Assembly (NCBI RefSeq): GCF_034353875.1
Contig: NZ_CP133784.1
Coordinates: 558,001 to 622,000 of the forward strand
Origin: Pseudomonas sp. MH9.2
GTDB lineage: Bacteria > Pseudomonadota > Gammaproteobacteria > Pseudomonadales > Pseudomonadaceae
Direction: 5' to 3'
Length of the DNA: 64,000 nt
Shown here: piece by piece, positions 16,352-25,796 of the stretch
How the letters are laid out: every line of letters begins with the position of its first letter
How positions within the stretch are numbered: position 1 is the first letter of the stretch
The notes under the pieces: model-generated
Seen by the model: only the letters and a program-made list of their open reading frames with translations
The model's database searches: none
Told to the model about the DNA's origin: nothing
Made by a program: the position numbers and the translations under genes

Positions 16352-18220
16352 ATGCGTTTTGTTTTTTCATCACTGATTTTCGCAACGCTAGCCTTGATTT
16401 CAGGCTTTCAATACGTGTCCGCAACCCCCCAGCATGCCCTGACCGTCTATGGCGAGCAGCCCAAATACCCGGCCACATTCACCCACTTCGACTACGTCAA
16501 CCCTGATGCCCCCAAAGGTGGCAGCATGCGTCGTTCGGCGCAGGAAATTGGCCAGTTCGACCACTTGCTGCCCTATATCGACAAGGGCACCGGCGTCTCG
16601 CAACTCAACGGCCTGCTCTACTCTCCCCTCGCGGTGCGCTCGCTGGATGAGCCCTACACGGTTTACGGTTTGGTCGCGCAGCAGATGGAGCGCAGTGAAG
16701 ATGGCTTGTCCCTGCGTTTCTTCCTCAATCCCAATGCGCGCTTCGCTGATGACACGCCGATAACCGCTGAAGATGTGCGTTACACCTTCAATCTGCTGAT
16801 GACCCAGGGCAGCCTGCAATACCGCACCCAATTCGAAGAAGTGAAGAATGTCGAGGTCGAGTCGCCGACACAGATCCGCTTCGACTTCAAAAACAATGAG
16901 AACCGCACCCTGCCTTTGGATCTGGCCTCACTGCCGGTTTTCCCCGAGCATTGGTGGAAAACCCGCGACTTCGCGAACGGTGGCGGTTTTGAAATTCCGT
17001 TGGGCAGCGGCCCCTATAAGGTCAGCAAAGTCGATGCCGGACGTAGCATCACTTTCGAACGCGACCCGAACTGGTGGGGCAAGGACCTGCCGGTCAACCG
17101 CGGCTTCTATAACTTCGATCAGTTCAGCGTCGAATACTTTGGCGACATCGACGTTGCCCGCCAAGTGCTGCGCGGCGGCGCCTACGACTACAACCGAGAG
17201 TACTCGGCAACCAGCTACTCCATCGGTTATGACAGCCCAGCCCTGAGCGATGGTCGCCTGCAAAAGGCGCAGTTGGCCAAAGGCGCCATACAGAGCTCGC
17301 AGGGGTTTGTTTTCAACCTGCAACGGCCCATGTTTCAAGACCGCCGGGTACGCGAAGCGTTGTCCATGCTCTGGGATTTCGAGTGGAGCAACCGGCAGAT
17401 GATGCACAACGTGTATGTGCGTCAGAGCAGTTACTTCTCCAATGGACCGCTGGCTGCTGATCATGCCGCCAGTGCTGAAGAGTTGAAGATTCTCGAGCCA
17501 TTGCGCGGCCAGGTTCCCGACGAGGTGTTCACCCAGGTATTCCAGGCGTCGAAAACCGATGGCACAGGGTTCATCCGCGACAAACAGTTAAAGGCTCTCG
17601 GTCTGCTGGAAGAAGCGGGCTGGATGCCCAAGGGCGACAAGTTGGTCAACGCTGCTGGCGAACCACTGAGTTTCACTTTCCTCAATGGCCAGGCCGGGTT
17701 CGAGCGACTGCTGCTGCCTTACAAGCGCAATCTGGCGCAAATTGGTGTCACGTTCGACATCCGCCGCATCGACGCTGCGCAGTACCTCAATCGAGTCATG
17801 GCCCGGGATTACGACATGATCGTCAGTGGCTATCCAGTGTCGTCCTCGCCCGGAGCGGAGTTATATAACTGCTTCGGCTCCAAGGGCGCCAAGGACCCAG
17901 GCTCTAGCAACTACATGGTGTTACAGGACCCTGCTGTCGACAGCCTGATCAATAATCTGGTCAAGGCCGATAAAAAATCGACCATGGTCAACTACGCCCA
18001 CGCCCTGGATCGGGTGTTGCAATGGGGTTACTACTGGATCCCCAACTATTACCCGCCCGGCTCGGCCACCGTCTGGTGGAACCGCTTTGGCATTCCGGCC
18101 GTGCAAGCAAGCAACGGCGAAGCCATTGAGACCTGGTGGGAAATCAGTCCGACTTCGCTGACAAACGAGCAATTCGCGGCCAAACGCGGTGCTTCGGCCA
18201 ACCCTGCGGAGGTGAATTGA
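16352..18220 (+). CDS. yejA: Peptide ABC transporter periplasmic binding protein YejA
   Basis: A 622-residue SBP family 5 receptor for oligopeptides; in enterobacteria YejABEF also imports microcin C-type antibiotics. The N-terminus is a Sec signal (MRFVFSSLIFATLALISGF) cleaved near VSATPQHAL, with no lipobox. Family landmarks include LTVYGEQPKYPATFTHFDYV, NPDAPKGGSMRRS (typical of YejA), the FADDTPITAEDVRYTFNLL segment and AEDVR..F. It is the first gene of yejABEF, directly abutting yejB. The signal peptide and full length indicate an intact gene. Confidence 0.93.
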   Translation: MRFVFSSLIFATLALISGFQYVSATPQHALTVYGEQPKYPATFTHFDYVNPDAPKGGSMRRSAQEIGQFDHLLPYIDKGTGVSQLNGLLYSPLAVRSLDEPYTVYGLVAQQMERSEDGLSLRFFLNPNARFADDTPITAEDVRYTFNLLMTQGSLQYRTQFEEVKNVEVESPTQIRFDFKNNENRTLPLDLASLPVFPEHWWKTRDFANGGGFEIPLGSGPYKVSKVDAGRSITFERDPNWWGKDLPVNRGFYNFDQFSVEYFGDIDVARQVLRGGAYDYNREYSATSYSIGYDSPALSDGRLQKAQLAKGAIQSSQGFVFNLQRPMFQDRRVREALSMLWDFEWSNRQMMHNVYVRQSSYFSNGPLAADHAASAEELKILEPLRGQVPDEVFTQVFQASKTDGTGFIRDKQLKALGLLEEAGWMPKGDKLVNAAGEPLSFTFLNGQAGFERLLLPYKRNLAQIGVTFDIRRIDAAQYLNRVMARDYDMIVSGYPVSSSPGAELYNCFGSKGAKDPGSSNYMVLQDPAVDSLINNLVKADKKSTMVNYAHALDRVLQWGYYWIPNYYPPGSATVWWNRFGIPAVQASNGEAIETWWEISPTSLTNEQFAAKRGASANPAEVN

Positions 18221-19294
18221 ATGCTCGGTTATCTGCTGCGACGGTTGCTACTGATCATCCCCACACTGTTGTGCATCCTGCTGGTCAATTTTTTCATCGT
18301 TCAGGCTGCGCCAGGCGGTCCGGTAGAACAGGCGATTGCCCGACTGCAAGGCATCGGCGGCGCCAGCACTGCAGTCGGTGGCGCGGCGGCAGAGTCGGTC
18401 GGCGGCAGCAATCCTTCACGCGCTAGTCGCGGCCTTGATCCCAAGCTGATCAAGGAAATCGAACGCCAGTATGGCTTTGACAAACCACTCCACGAACGTC
18501 TGTGGCTGATGCTCAAGAATTACGCTCAACTGGATTTTGGCAACAGCTTCTTTCGCGGCGCCAAAGTGACAGACCTGATCCTGCAGAAGATGCCCGTCTC
18601 GATATCGCTCGGGCTGTGGGCGACGCTGATCACCTACCTGATCTCGATTCCGCTGGGCATCCGCAAAGCCGTCAAACATGGCAGCCACTTCGATATCTGG
18701 AGCAGCACCGCCATCATCATCGGCTATGCCATGCCGGCCTTTCTGTTTGCCATGTTGCTGGTGGTCGTATTCGCCGGAGGAACCTCATTGAACTGGTTCC
18801 CGGTACGCGGTCTGGTGTCAGAAAACTTTCAGCAGTTGTCGACCGTGGGCAAGATCGCCGATTACTTCTGGCACCTGGTACTGCCGGTGGCCTCCCTGGT
18901 GATTGGCGGTTTTGCCACGCTGACCATCCTGACCAAAAACTCGTTTCTCAATGAAGTCACGCGCCAATACGTGGTCACGGCGCGAGCCAAGGGGTTAAGC
19001 GAGCGTCGCGTGCTGTACGGCCATGTGTTCCGCAACGCCATGTTGCTGGTGGTAGCGGGCATCCCTCAGGCATTCATCAGCGTGTTTTTCGCCGGTTCGC
19101 TGTTAATCGAAGTGATCTTCTCCCTCGATGGCCTGGGCCGCATGAGCTACGAAGCTGCTGTGTCGCGGGACTATCCGGTGGTATTCGGCTCGCTGTTCAT
19201 CTTTACCCTGTTCGGCCTCGTGATAAAACTGATCGGCGATGTCTGCTACACGCTGGTCGACCCTCGAATCGATTTCAGTGCGAGGAACGCCTGA
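18221..19294 (+). CDS. yejB: Peptide ABC transporter permease YejB
   Basis: A 357-residue inner-membrane permease of the DppB/OppB type. The N-terminal span [20 protein letters not shown] is followed by a periplasmic loop with [21 protein letters not shown], and the coupling motif reads [20 protein letters not shown] near residue 245. The start codon follows the yejA stop with no gap (TGAATG), and the stop overlaps the yejE start by one base. This arrangement indicates translational coupling. The Gly/Ala/Ser-rich stretch at residues about 45-65 is a low-complexity insertion in the periplasmic loop. Confidence 0.93.
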   Translation: MLGYLLRRLLLIIPTLLCILLVNFFIVQAAPGGPVEQAIARLQGIGGASTAVGGAAAESVGGSNPSRASRGLDPKLIKEIERQYGFDKPLHERLWLMLKNYAQLDFGNSFFRGAKVTDLILQKMPVSISLGLWATLITYLISIPLGIRKAVKHGSHFDIWSSTAIIIGYAMPAFLFAMLLVVVFAGGTSLNWFPVRGLVSENFQQLSTVGKIADYFWHLVLPVASLVIGGFATLTILTKNSFLNEVTRQYVVTARAKGLSERRVLYGHVFRNAMLLVVAGIPQAFISVFFAGSLLIEVIFSLDGLGRMSYEAAVSRDYPVVFGSLFIFTLFGLVIKLIGDVCYTLVDPRIDFSARNA

Positions 19295-20316
19295 TGTTCA
19301 GACTTTCCCCGCTAGGCCGTCGCCGCTTCGATCGCTTTCGCCATAACCGTCGAGGCTGGTGGGCGCTATGGCTATTCGTCGGGCTGTTCCTGCTGACCCT
19401 GGGCGGCGAATTGATCGCCAACGACAAACCGCTGGTACTCAGTTACCAGCATTCGTTGTATTTCCCGGCATTCAAACGCTACACCGAGCAGGAATTCGGC
19501 GGACAACTGCCCTTCCAGCCGGATTACCGAAGCGACTACGTGCGCAAGTTGATTGCCCAGGAGGGTGGCTGGATGCTGTTCCCGCCCATTCCTTTTAGCG
19601 ACGACACACCTAACTATGAACTGACCCGGCCAGCACCCAGCCCACCGACCACCACCAACTGGCTGGGCACCGACGACCAGTCGCGCGACGTGCTGGCACG
19701 GGTGATTTTCGGGGCGCGAGTGTCGATCCTGTTTGCCTTGGCCCTGACCTTGATCAGCACGCTGATCGGCATTGCGGCTGGCGCCCTGCAAGGCTATTAC
19801 GGGGGCTGGGTTGATTTGATCGGCCAGCGCTTGCTGGAAGTCTGGTCCGGCCTGCCGGTGCTTTATCTGCTGATCATTCTGTCGGGGTTTGTCGAACCGA
19901 ATTTCTGGTGGCTCTTGGGGATCATGGCGCTCTTCTCCTGGCTGACTCTGGTGGACGTGGTGCGCGCCGAATTTCTGCGCGGGCGTAACCTGGAATACGT
20001 CAAGGCAGCCCGAGCGCTGGGCCTGGATGACAGCAAGGTGATCATGCGCCATATCCTGCCCAACGCCATGAACGCCACCTTGAGCTACCTGCCGTTTATT
20101 TTGACCGGGGCAATCTCGACCCTGACCGCGCTGGATTTTCTCGGGTTCGGCATGCCGGCGGGCAGTGCCTCTTTGGGCGAACTGATCGGCCAGGGCAAAC
20201 AGAACCTGCAAGCACCCTGGCTCGGCCTGACGGCGTTCTTCACCCTGGCGCTCATCCTGTCCCTACTGGTTTTTATTGGCGAAGCGCTGCGCGATGCCTT
20301 CGACCCGAGGTCTTGA
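19294..20316 (+). CDS. yejE: Peptide ABC transporter permease YejE
   Basis: The second permease, DppC/OppC type, 340 residues. It starts RLSPLGRRRFDRFRHNRRGWWALWLF with the first span, then a periplasmic segment (VLSYQHSLYFPAFKRYTEQE) and LGTDDQSRDVLARVIFGAR, the signature before the permease domain. The coupling loop reads VRAEFLRGRNLEYVKAARALG. It ends one base before the yejF start. It forms a heterodimer with YejB, as in Opp/Dpp systems. Confidence 0.93.
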   Translation: MFRLSPLGRRRFDRFRHNRRGWWALWLFVGLFLLTLGGELIANDKPLVLSYQHSLYFPAFKRYTEQEFGGQLPFQPDYRSDYVRKLIAQEGGWMLFPPIPFSDDTPNYELTRPAPSPPTTTNWLGTDDQSRDVLARVIFGARVSILFALALTLISTLIGIAAGALQGYYGGWVDLIGQRLLEVWSGLPVLYLLIILSGFVEPNFWWLLGIMALFSWLTLVDVVRAEFLRGRNLEYVKAARALGLDDSKVIMRHILPNAMNATLSYLPFILTGAISTLTALDFLGFGMPAGSASLGELIGQGKQNLQAPWLGLTAFFTLALILSLLVFIGEALRDAFDPRS

Positions 20317-20317
20317 A

Positions 20318-21922
20318 ATGTCAGACACTCTGTCTGCAACGTCCGACAACCTGATTGAAATTCGCGACCTGACTGTCGCCTTCAACGGGCAGACAGTGGT
20401 CAACAAACTGAGCCTGGATATCCCAGTCGGTGAGTGCCTGGCGCTGGTGGGTGAATCAGGCTCGGGCAAGTCGGTGACCGCCCACTCGATCCTGCAACTG
20501 CTGCCCAAAAGCGGCACGCAGACCACGGGGAGTATTTGTTATCGCGGCCAGCAGTTGATCGGTGCCGATGACAAAGCCCTGCGCGAACTCCGCGGTAACC
20601 GCATTGCCATGATTTTCCAAGAGCCGATGACCTCGCTCAACCCCTTGCACACGGTGTCCAAACAGATCGGCGAAACGTTGTTGCTGCACAAGGGCCTGAG
20701 CGGCAAGGCAGCCCAATGGCGAATTCTCGAACTGCTCGAACTGGTGGGCATCCAGCATCCGCAGAAACGCCTCAAGGCCTACCCGCATCAACTGTCCGGC
20801 GGCCAACGGCAGCGGGTGATGATCGCCATGGCGCTGGCCTGCGAGCCTGAACTGCTGATTGCCGACGAGCCAACCACGGCCCTTGATGTGACGGTGCAGC
20901 GCAAGATTCTGCTGCTGCTCAAGGAGCTGCAACAACGTCTGAACATGTCGCTGTTGCTGATCAGCCATGACCTCAATCTGGTGCACAGCATCGCCCAGCG
21001 CGTGTGCGTGATGCGCGCGGGTGAGATCGTCGAGCAGTCCAACTGCCATCTGCTGTTCAAACATCCACAGCACCCTTACAGCCGACTGCTGCTCGATGCT
21101 GAACCTGCCGGCGAACCTCTGCCACGGGATAGCCGTGAGAAAGTCCTGCAGGTCGACAACTTGAGCGTGTGGTTTTCCATGGCCGGCGGCATTTTTGGTC
21201 GCCATAAGGAATACCTCAAGGCCGTCGACGACATCAGCCTCAGCATCCAGCGCGGCAAGACCCTGGGTATCGTCGGGGAGTCGGGCTCGGGCAAGTCCAC
21301 GTTGGGCCAGGCGATCCTGCGGCTGGTCGAGTCGCGCGGCAGCATTCGCTTTCAGGGGCACGCGCTGGACGGCTTGAACCACAAGCAGATGCGGCCATGG
21401 CGCAAGCAGATGCAAGTGGTATTCCAGGACCCCTACGGCAGCCTGAGCCCACGCATGTCAGTTGAGCAGATCATCAGCGAAGGCCTCGAGGTTCACAGCG
21501 AGCTCAGTCCAGCGCAGTGCGAAGCTGAAGTGATTCGGGTACTTGAGGAGGTCGGCCTTGACCCGCAAAGCCGTCATCGCTACCCGCATGAATTTTCCGG
21601 CGGGCAGCGCCAGCGCATCGCCATCGCCCGCGCGCTGGTGCTCAAGCCCGCTCTGATTCTGCTCGACGAGCCGACCTCGGCCCTTGATCGCACCGTGCAG
21701 AAACAGGTCGTCGCCCTGCTGCGCCAGCTCCAGGAAAAGCACGGCCTGACCTACCTGTTCATCAGCCACGACCTGGCGGTGGTCAAGGCCCTTGCCCACG
21801 ACCTGATCGTGATCAAGGACGGCAAAGTGGTTGAGCGCGGTGCCAGCCATGATGTATTCGACTCACCCCAGCATCCTTACACCAAGGAATTACTGGCGGC
21901 GGCGCATCCGGAGTTCGCCTGA
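20318..21922 (+). CDS. yejF: Peptide ABC transporter duplicated ATPase YejF
   Basis: A 534-residue fusion of two ABC ATPase domains. First domain: Walker A GESGSGKS near residue 44, signature [16 protein letters not shown], Walker [15 protein letters not shown]. Second domain: GESGSGKST near residue 325, [15 protein letters not shown] and [16 protein letters not shown]. Both have an oligopeptide-type C-terminal extension ([26 protein letters not shown]). The start used is ATG 20318 (MSDTLS), because the upstream in-frame ATG overlaps yejE without homology. It drives the YejBE channel. Confidence 0.94.
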   Translation: MSDTLSATSDNLIEIRDLTVAFNGQTVVNKLSLDIPVGECLALVGESGSGKSVTAHSILQLLPKSGTQTTGSICYRGQQLIGADDKALRELRGNRIAMIFQEPMTSLNPLHTVSKQIGETLLLHKGLSGKAAQWRILELLELVGIQHPQKRLKAYPHQLSGGQRQRVMIAMALACEPELLIADEPTTALDVTVQRKILLLLKELQQRLNMSLLLISHDLNLVHSIAQRVCVMRAGEIVEQSNCHLLFKHPQHPYSRLLLDAEPAGEPLPRDSREKVLQVDNLSVWFSMAGGIFGRHKEYLKAVDDISLSIQRGKTLGIVGESGSGKSTLGQAILRLVESRGSIRFQGHALDGLNHKQMRPWRKQMQVVFQDPYGSLSPRMSVEQIISEGLEVHSELSPAQCEAEVIRVLEEVGLDPQSRHRYPHEFSGGQRQRIAIARALVLKPALILLDEPTSALDRTVQKQVVALLRQLQEKHGLTYLFISHDLAVVKALAHDLIVIKDGKVVERGASHDVFDSPQHPYTKELLAAAHPEFA

Positions 21923-21924
21923 TC

Positions 21925-23340
21925 ATGAAAGACAGTGACAGCCTCAAGGATTACCAACGTGTGCGACGGTTGGCGATTCGTTCATTGTTCGAGATTATCG
22001 AGCAGTCCAGTGAAGGTACGGTGATCGTCGATAAAGACGCACGCATCGTCTGGATCAACGAGCGTTATGCCCGACGCTTTGGGCTGCAAGATGCAGGTCT
22101 GGCGGTCGGCCAACCCTGTGAAAGCGTCATCCCCGGTAGCCTGCTGCGCGAGGTAGTCAACACCGGCCGACCCGTTCTGTTGGATATGATGGACACGGCC
22201 AAGGACCCATTAGTGGTTATGCGCCTACCGATCCATGACGATGCCGGTGCGGTGATTGGCGCCATTGGTTTTGCCCTGTTTGACGAACTGCACGCCCTAT
22301 CGCCCCTGCTCAAACGCTACCTGAGCATGCAAGAAGAGCTAGCCTCCACCCGCTCCTTGCTGCAGGCACGTCAAGCCAAATACAGCTTCGCGCACTTTAT
22401 CGGCACCAGCACAGCCAGCCTGGAAGTCAAACGCCGGGCCCGACGTAGCGCGAGTGCCGAGTCACCGGTTTTGTTGCTGGGCGAAACCGGCACCGGCAAA
22501 GAGCTGCTCGCACACGCCATCCACAGTGCTTCACCCAGGGCACACAAAGCCTTCGTCAGCATCAACAGCGCAGCCATTCCGGAAACCCTGCTGGAAGCCG
22601 AGTTCTTCGGCACCGCTCCCGGCGCGTTTACGGGTGCTGACCGCAAAGGTCGGCCCGGCAAGCTGAAGATCGCCCAAGGTGGCACGCTGTTTCTCGATGA
22701 AATCGGTGACATGCCATTGCCCCTGCAAAGCAAACTGCTACGGGTACTGCAAGAAAAGGAATACGAACCGGTGGGTTCCAATGAGGTGATTCAGAGCGAT
22801 ATCCGACTGATCGCGGCGACCTCTACCGACCTTGAAGCGGCAATCAAGCGTGGCGAGTTTCGCGCCGACCTGTATTACCGCCTGAGCGTCCTGCCCATCA
22901 AGGTTCCACCGTTGCGAGATCGCCTGGACGATCTGCCTGCGCTCAGCGAAGCCATTCTGGAGGAACTGCGCAGCCAGCACGAGCTGGACCATGAGGCCCT
23001 CGCCCTGCTCAGCCAGCATGCCTGGCCAGGCAATATTCGCGAGCTGCAAAACGTCCTGGAGCGCGCCGCCTTACTAAGCGACGACCTGATCCTCGATGCC
23101 AACGAGATCCAGGCTGCTATTGGCACCCTTGTTCCAGTGAGCACACCTGCGATACCTCAACCAGGCCCTGCTGAATTAGAAACGTTCAGTGCTGCCCGTG
23201 CGCGATTTGATCGGCAATTGATTGAATCGACACTGTCGCGCTGTAAGGGAAATGTCATTGAAGCGGCCAAGCAGCTTGGACTGGGACGTTCTACGCTATA
23301 CAAAAAAATGACAGCGTTGGGGATTGCAGAGTCTCACTAA
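21925..23340 (+). CDS. hbcR: PAS-AAA-Fis sigma-54 activator of the hydroxybutyrate operon (HbcR-like)
   Basis: A 471-residue enhancer-binding protein. N-terminal PAS domain (residues about 20-120: SLFEIIEQSSEGTVIVDKDA, IVWINERYARRFGL). AAA+ domain: Walker A LLGETGTGKELLAHAIH, the sigma-54 contact loop APGAFTGADRKGRPG (GAFTGA present) and Walker B GGTLFLDEIGDMP. The C-terminal Fis helix-turn-helix reads CKGNVIEAAKQLGLGRSTLYKKM. It starts 2 nt after yejF, so may be read through from that operon. The divergent-less downstream operon carries a -24/-12 promoter, fitting HbcR-type control of 3-hydroxybutyrate use. The exact effector sensed by the PAS domain is unknown. Confidence 0.85.
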   Translation: MKDSDSLKDYQRVRRLAIRSLFEIIEQSSEGTVIVDKDARIVWINERYARRFGLQDAGLAVGQPCESVIPGSLLREVVNTGRPVLLDMMDTAKDPLVVMRLPIHDDAGAVIGAIGFALFDELHALSPLLKRYLSMQEELASTRSLLQARQAKYSFAHFIGTSTASLEVKRRARRSASAESPVLLLGETGTGKELLAHAIHSASPRAHKAFVSINSAAIPETLLEAEFFGTAPGAFTGADRKGRPGKLKIAQGGTLFLDEIGDMPLPLQSKLLRVLQEKEYEPVGSNEVIQSDIRLIAATSTDLEAAIKRGEFRADLYYRLSVLPIKVPPLRDRLDDLPALSEAILEELRSQHELDHEALALLSQHAWPGNIRELQNVLERAALLSDDLILDANEIQAAIGTLVPVSTPAIPQPGPAELETFSAARARFDRQLIESTLSRCKGNVIEAAKQLGLGRSTLYKKMTALGIAESH

Positions 23341-23365
23341 AGAGACTTTAGTCTCTTTAGTGAGA
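23332..23365. promoter_or_regulatory. Perfect 16-bp-arm inverted repeat overlapping the activator stop codon
   Basis: Arms 23332-23347 (starting TCTCACTAAAGAGACT) and 23350-23365 are exact complements around TT; the activator's TAA lies inside arm one. No T-run follows. It sits about 167 bp upstream of the -24 element, a usual distance for an enhancer site bound by a sigma-54 activator. A simple transcription-ending or RNA-stabilising hairpin is the alternative. Confidence 0.6.
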
Positions 23366-23428
23366 TGCACGTTGCATGAATGGTCTTCATCGCGCGCAAG
23401 TGCGCTCTTACATAAAAAAACGATCAAT

Positions 23429-23453
23429 TGTAGGAGTGGGCTTGCCCGCGATG
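23429..23453. repeat. REP-like element
   Basis: TGTAGGAGTGGGCTTGCCCGCGATG resembles the common extragenic palindrome of the P. fluorescens group (GTGGGAGCGGGCTTGCTCGCGA). A further GCGGGCTTGCCCGC hairpin core lies at 23563-23576, between the sigma-54 promoter and the permease start. Confidence 0.6.
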
Positions 23454-23531
23454 TCTCTGTTTTGAGATACAAAAGATCGCCTTCATTTTCATGCTAGATA
23501 AAAATCCAATAAATTCATGCACTTAGAAACA

Positions 23532-23547
23532 TGGCACGAAACTCGCT
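23532..23547 (+). promoter_or_regulatory. Sigma-54 (-24/-12) promoter of the GntP permease operon
   Basis: TGGCACG (23532-23538), AAAC, TCGCT (23543-23547) matches the consensus TGGCACG-N4-TTGCW at all but one position. It lies 65 nt upstream of the permease ATG and just after a gene for a sigma-54 activator with a GAFTGA loop. Both facts support the assignment. Confidence 0.75.
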
Positions 23548-23611
23548 ACACCTATTGCCAGCGCGGGCTTGCCCGCAGCTCAAAAAAAACAATAACAACA
23601 GGAGACACTCA

Positions 23612-25003
23612 ATGAGTGTAATCATCGCCTTAGCGGCCCTCGGGCTGTTGATGCTCGCTGCATACCGTGGCTATAGCGTTATCCTTTTCGCCCCCATTGC
23701 CGCCCTCGGCGCGGTGTTGTTGACCGATCCTTCGGCCGTAGCCCCTGCGTTTAGCGGGGTGTTCATGGAAAAAATGGTCGGCTTCGTCAAACTCTACTTC
23801 CCCGTCTTTCTGCTCGGTGCCGTGTTCGGCAAATTGATCGAGCTGTCGGGATTCTCCCGCTCTATTGTCGCCGCTGCCATTCGGTTGCTGGGCACACGAC
23901 AGGCCATGTTGGTGATCGTACTGGTCTGCGCCCTGCTCACCTACGGCGGTGTTTCCCTGTTCGTGGTGGTGTTCGCGGTGTATCCGTTTGCTGCCGAGAT
24001 GTTCCGCCAGAGCGATATTCCCAAACGCTTGATTCCAGCCACCATCGCCCTGGGTGCGTTTTCCTTCACCATGGACGCCCTGCCCGGCACCCCGCAGATC
24101 CAGAACATCATCCCCACGACCTTCTTCAACACCACCGCCTGGGCTGCACCGTGGCTGGGGTTGGTCGGCACGCTGTTCGTGTTCTGCACCGGCATGCTGT
24201 ATTTGCAGCGCCAACGCAACAAGGCTCAGCGCGCTGGCGAAGGCTACGGCACCGAATTGCGCAACGAGCCGGAAACCGCCGAGAACATCAAGCTGCCCAA
24301 CCCATGGATCGCGCTGTCGCCGCTATTGCTGGTGGGCATCATGAACCTGCTATTCACCCGTTGGATTCCACAGTGGTATGGCAAGACCCACACCCTCAGC
24401 CTGCCAGGCATGGCGACACCGGTGCAAACCGAAATCGCCAAACTGACCGCGATCTGGGCGGTTGAAGCGGCCCTGCTGATCGGCATTCTGGCGGTGTTGG
24501 CGTTCGGCTTTAACGCCATTCGCGGCAAGCTGGCCGAAGGCAGCAGAAGCGCAGTCGGCGGCGCACTGCTCGCCGCGATGAACACGGCGTCGGAATACGG
24601 CTTTGGTGCGGTGATTGCGTCCCTGCCGGGGTTCCTGGTACTCGCCGATTGGCTGAAAAGCATTCCCAACCCGCTGGTCAATGAAGCCATCACCGTGACG
24701 CTACTGGCAGGCATCACCGGTTCGGCCTCGGGCGGCATGAGCATCGCACTGGCGGCCATGTCCGACAGCTTTATCGCGGCGGCCCACGCGGCAAACATCC
24801 CTCTGGAAGTGCTGCACCGCGTGGCCTCCATGGCCAGCGGCGGCATGGACACCCTGCCACACAACGGCGCAGTGATTACCTTGCTGGCGGTTACCGGCTT
24901 GACTCACCGCGAGGCCTACCGGGACATATTCAGCATCACGATTATCAAAACATTGGCGGTCTTCGTTGTGATCGGCACTTTCTACGCCACCGGCATCGTT
25001 TGA
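23612..25003 (+). CDS. GntP family permease, probable D-3-hydroxybutyrate transporter
   Basis: A 463-residue inner-membrane proton symporter with about 12 hydrophobic spans. The start is ATG 23612 with GGAG eight nt upstream; the in-frame ATG at 23531 overlaps the sigma-54 promoter and is discarded. GntP landmarks include FGKLIELSGFSRSIVAAAIR, MDALPGTPQIQNIIPTTFF and MASGGMDTLPHNGAVITLL. The family imports gluconate and short hydroxy- or keto-acids; adjacent bdhA and acetoacetyl-CoA synthetase genes indicate 3-hydroxybutyrate. Its TGA is embedded in the bdhA ribosome-binding site (TGAGGAA), coupling the two genes. Confidence 0.88.
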   Translation: MSVIIALAALGLLMLAAYRGYSVILFAPIAALGAVLLTDPSAVAPAFSGVFMEKMVGFVKLYFPVFLLGAVFGKLIELSGFSRSIVAAAIRLLGTRQAMLVIVLVCALLTYGGVSLFVVVFAVYPFAAEMFRQSDIPKRLIPATIALGAFSFTMDALPGTPQIQNIIPTTFFNTTAWAAPWLGLVGTLFVFCTGMLYLQRQRNKAQRAGEGYGTELRNEPETAENIKLPNPWIALSPLLLVGIMNLLFTRWIPQWYGKTHTLSLPGMATPVQTEIAKLTAIWAVEAALLIGILAVLAFGFNAIRGKLAEGSRSAVGGALLAAMNTASEYGFGAVIASLPGFLVLADWLKSIPNPLVNEAITVTLLAGITGSASGGMSIALAAMSDSFIAAAHAANIPLEVLHRVASMASGGMDTLPHNGAVITLLAVTGLTHREAYRDIFSITIIKTLAVFVVIGTFYATGIV

Positions 25004-25013
25004 GGAATTGCAC

Positions 25014-25784
25014 ATGAGTCTTCAAGGAAAAACCGCACTGGTCACCGGCTCCACCAGCGGCATCGGCCTGGGCATTGCTCTGAGCCTGGCCAAAGCGGGC
25101 GCCAACCTGATACTCAACGGCTTCGGCGATGCCTCTACCGTACTGGCCGAGGTCAGACAGTTTGGCGGCAAGGTCGGCCACCATCCGGCGGATGTCAGCG
25201 ACCCCGCACAGATCGCCGACATGATCGCCTACGCCGAGCGCGAGTTCGGTGGCGTCGATATTCTGATCAACAACGCGGGTATCCAGTATGTGGCCCCGGT
25301 GGAAGAGTTCCCGGTGGAGCGCTGGGACTCGATCATCGCGATCAACCTGTCATCCGTATTCCACAGCACCCGCCTGTGCCTGCCGGGAATGCGCACCAAG
25401 GGATGGGGGCGCATCGTCAACATCGCGTCAGTGCATGGTCTGGTGGGCTCAACCGGCAAGGCCGCCTATGTCGCCGCCAAGCATGGGGTGATCGGCTTGA
25501 CCAAAGTGGTCGGGCTGGAAACCGCTGCCAGCAATGTTACTTGCAACGCGATTTGCCCCGGCTGGGTGCTGACGCCGTTGGTGCAGCAACAAATCGACGC
25601 CCGCGGCGCCGTTGATGGCGACCTGGAAAAAGCCAAGCATGATTTGCTGGCGGAGAAGCAACCTTCGCTGGAGTTCGTCACGCCGCCGCAACTGGGCGAG
25701 CTGGTGCTGTTCCTCTGCAGTGAAGCCGGGAACCAGGTGCGTGGTGCTGCGTGGAACATCGATGGCGGCTGGTTGGCGCAGTAA
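25014..25784 (+). CDS. bdhA: D-3-hydroxybutyrate dehydrogenase
   Basis: A short-chain dehydrogenase of 256 residues that oxidises D-3-hydroxybutyrate to acetoacetate with NAD+. The cofactor loop is TGSTSGIGLGIALSLAKAGA. Further landmarks are NNAGIQYVAPVEEFPVERWD, the catalytic Ser in RIVNIASVHGLVGS, the YVAAKHG Tyr-Lys pair and VTCNAICPGWVLTPLVQQQI, which is characteristic of bacterial 3-hydroxybutyrate dehydrogenases. ATG 25014 has TGAGGAA upstream. It supplies acetoacetate to the synthetase encoded 12 nt downstream. Confidence 0.94.
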   Translation: MSLQGKTALVTGSTSGIGLGIALSLAKAGANLILNGFGDASTVLAEVRQFGGKVGHHPADVSDPAQIADMIAYAEREFGGVDILINNAGIQYVAPVEEFPVERWDSIIAINLSSVFHSTRLCLPGMRTKGWGRIVNIASVHGLVGSTGKAAYVAAKHGVIGLTKVVGLETAASNVTCNAICPGWVLTPLVQQQIDARGAVDGDLEKAKHDLLAEKQPSLEFVTPPQLGELVLFLCSEAGNQVRGAAWNIDGGWLAQ

Positions 25785-25796
25785 ACGGAGCGGACC

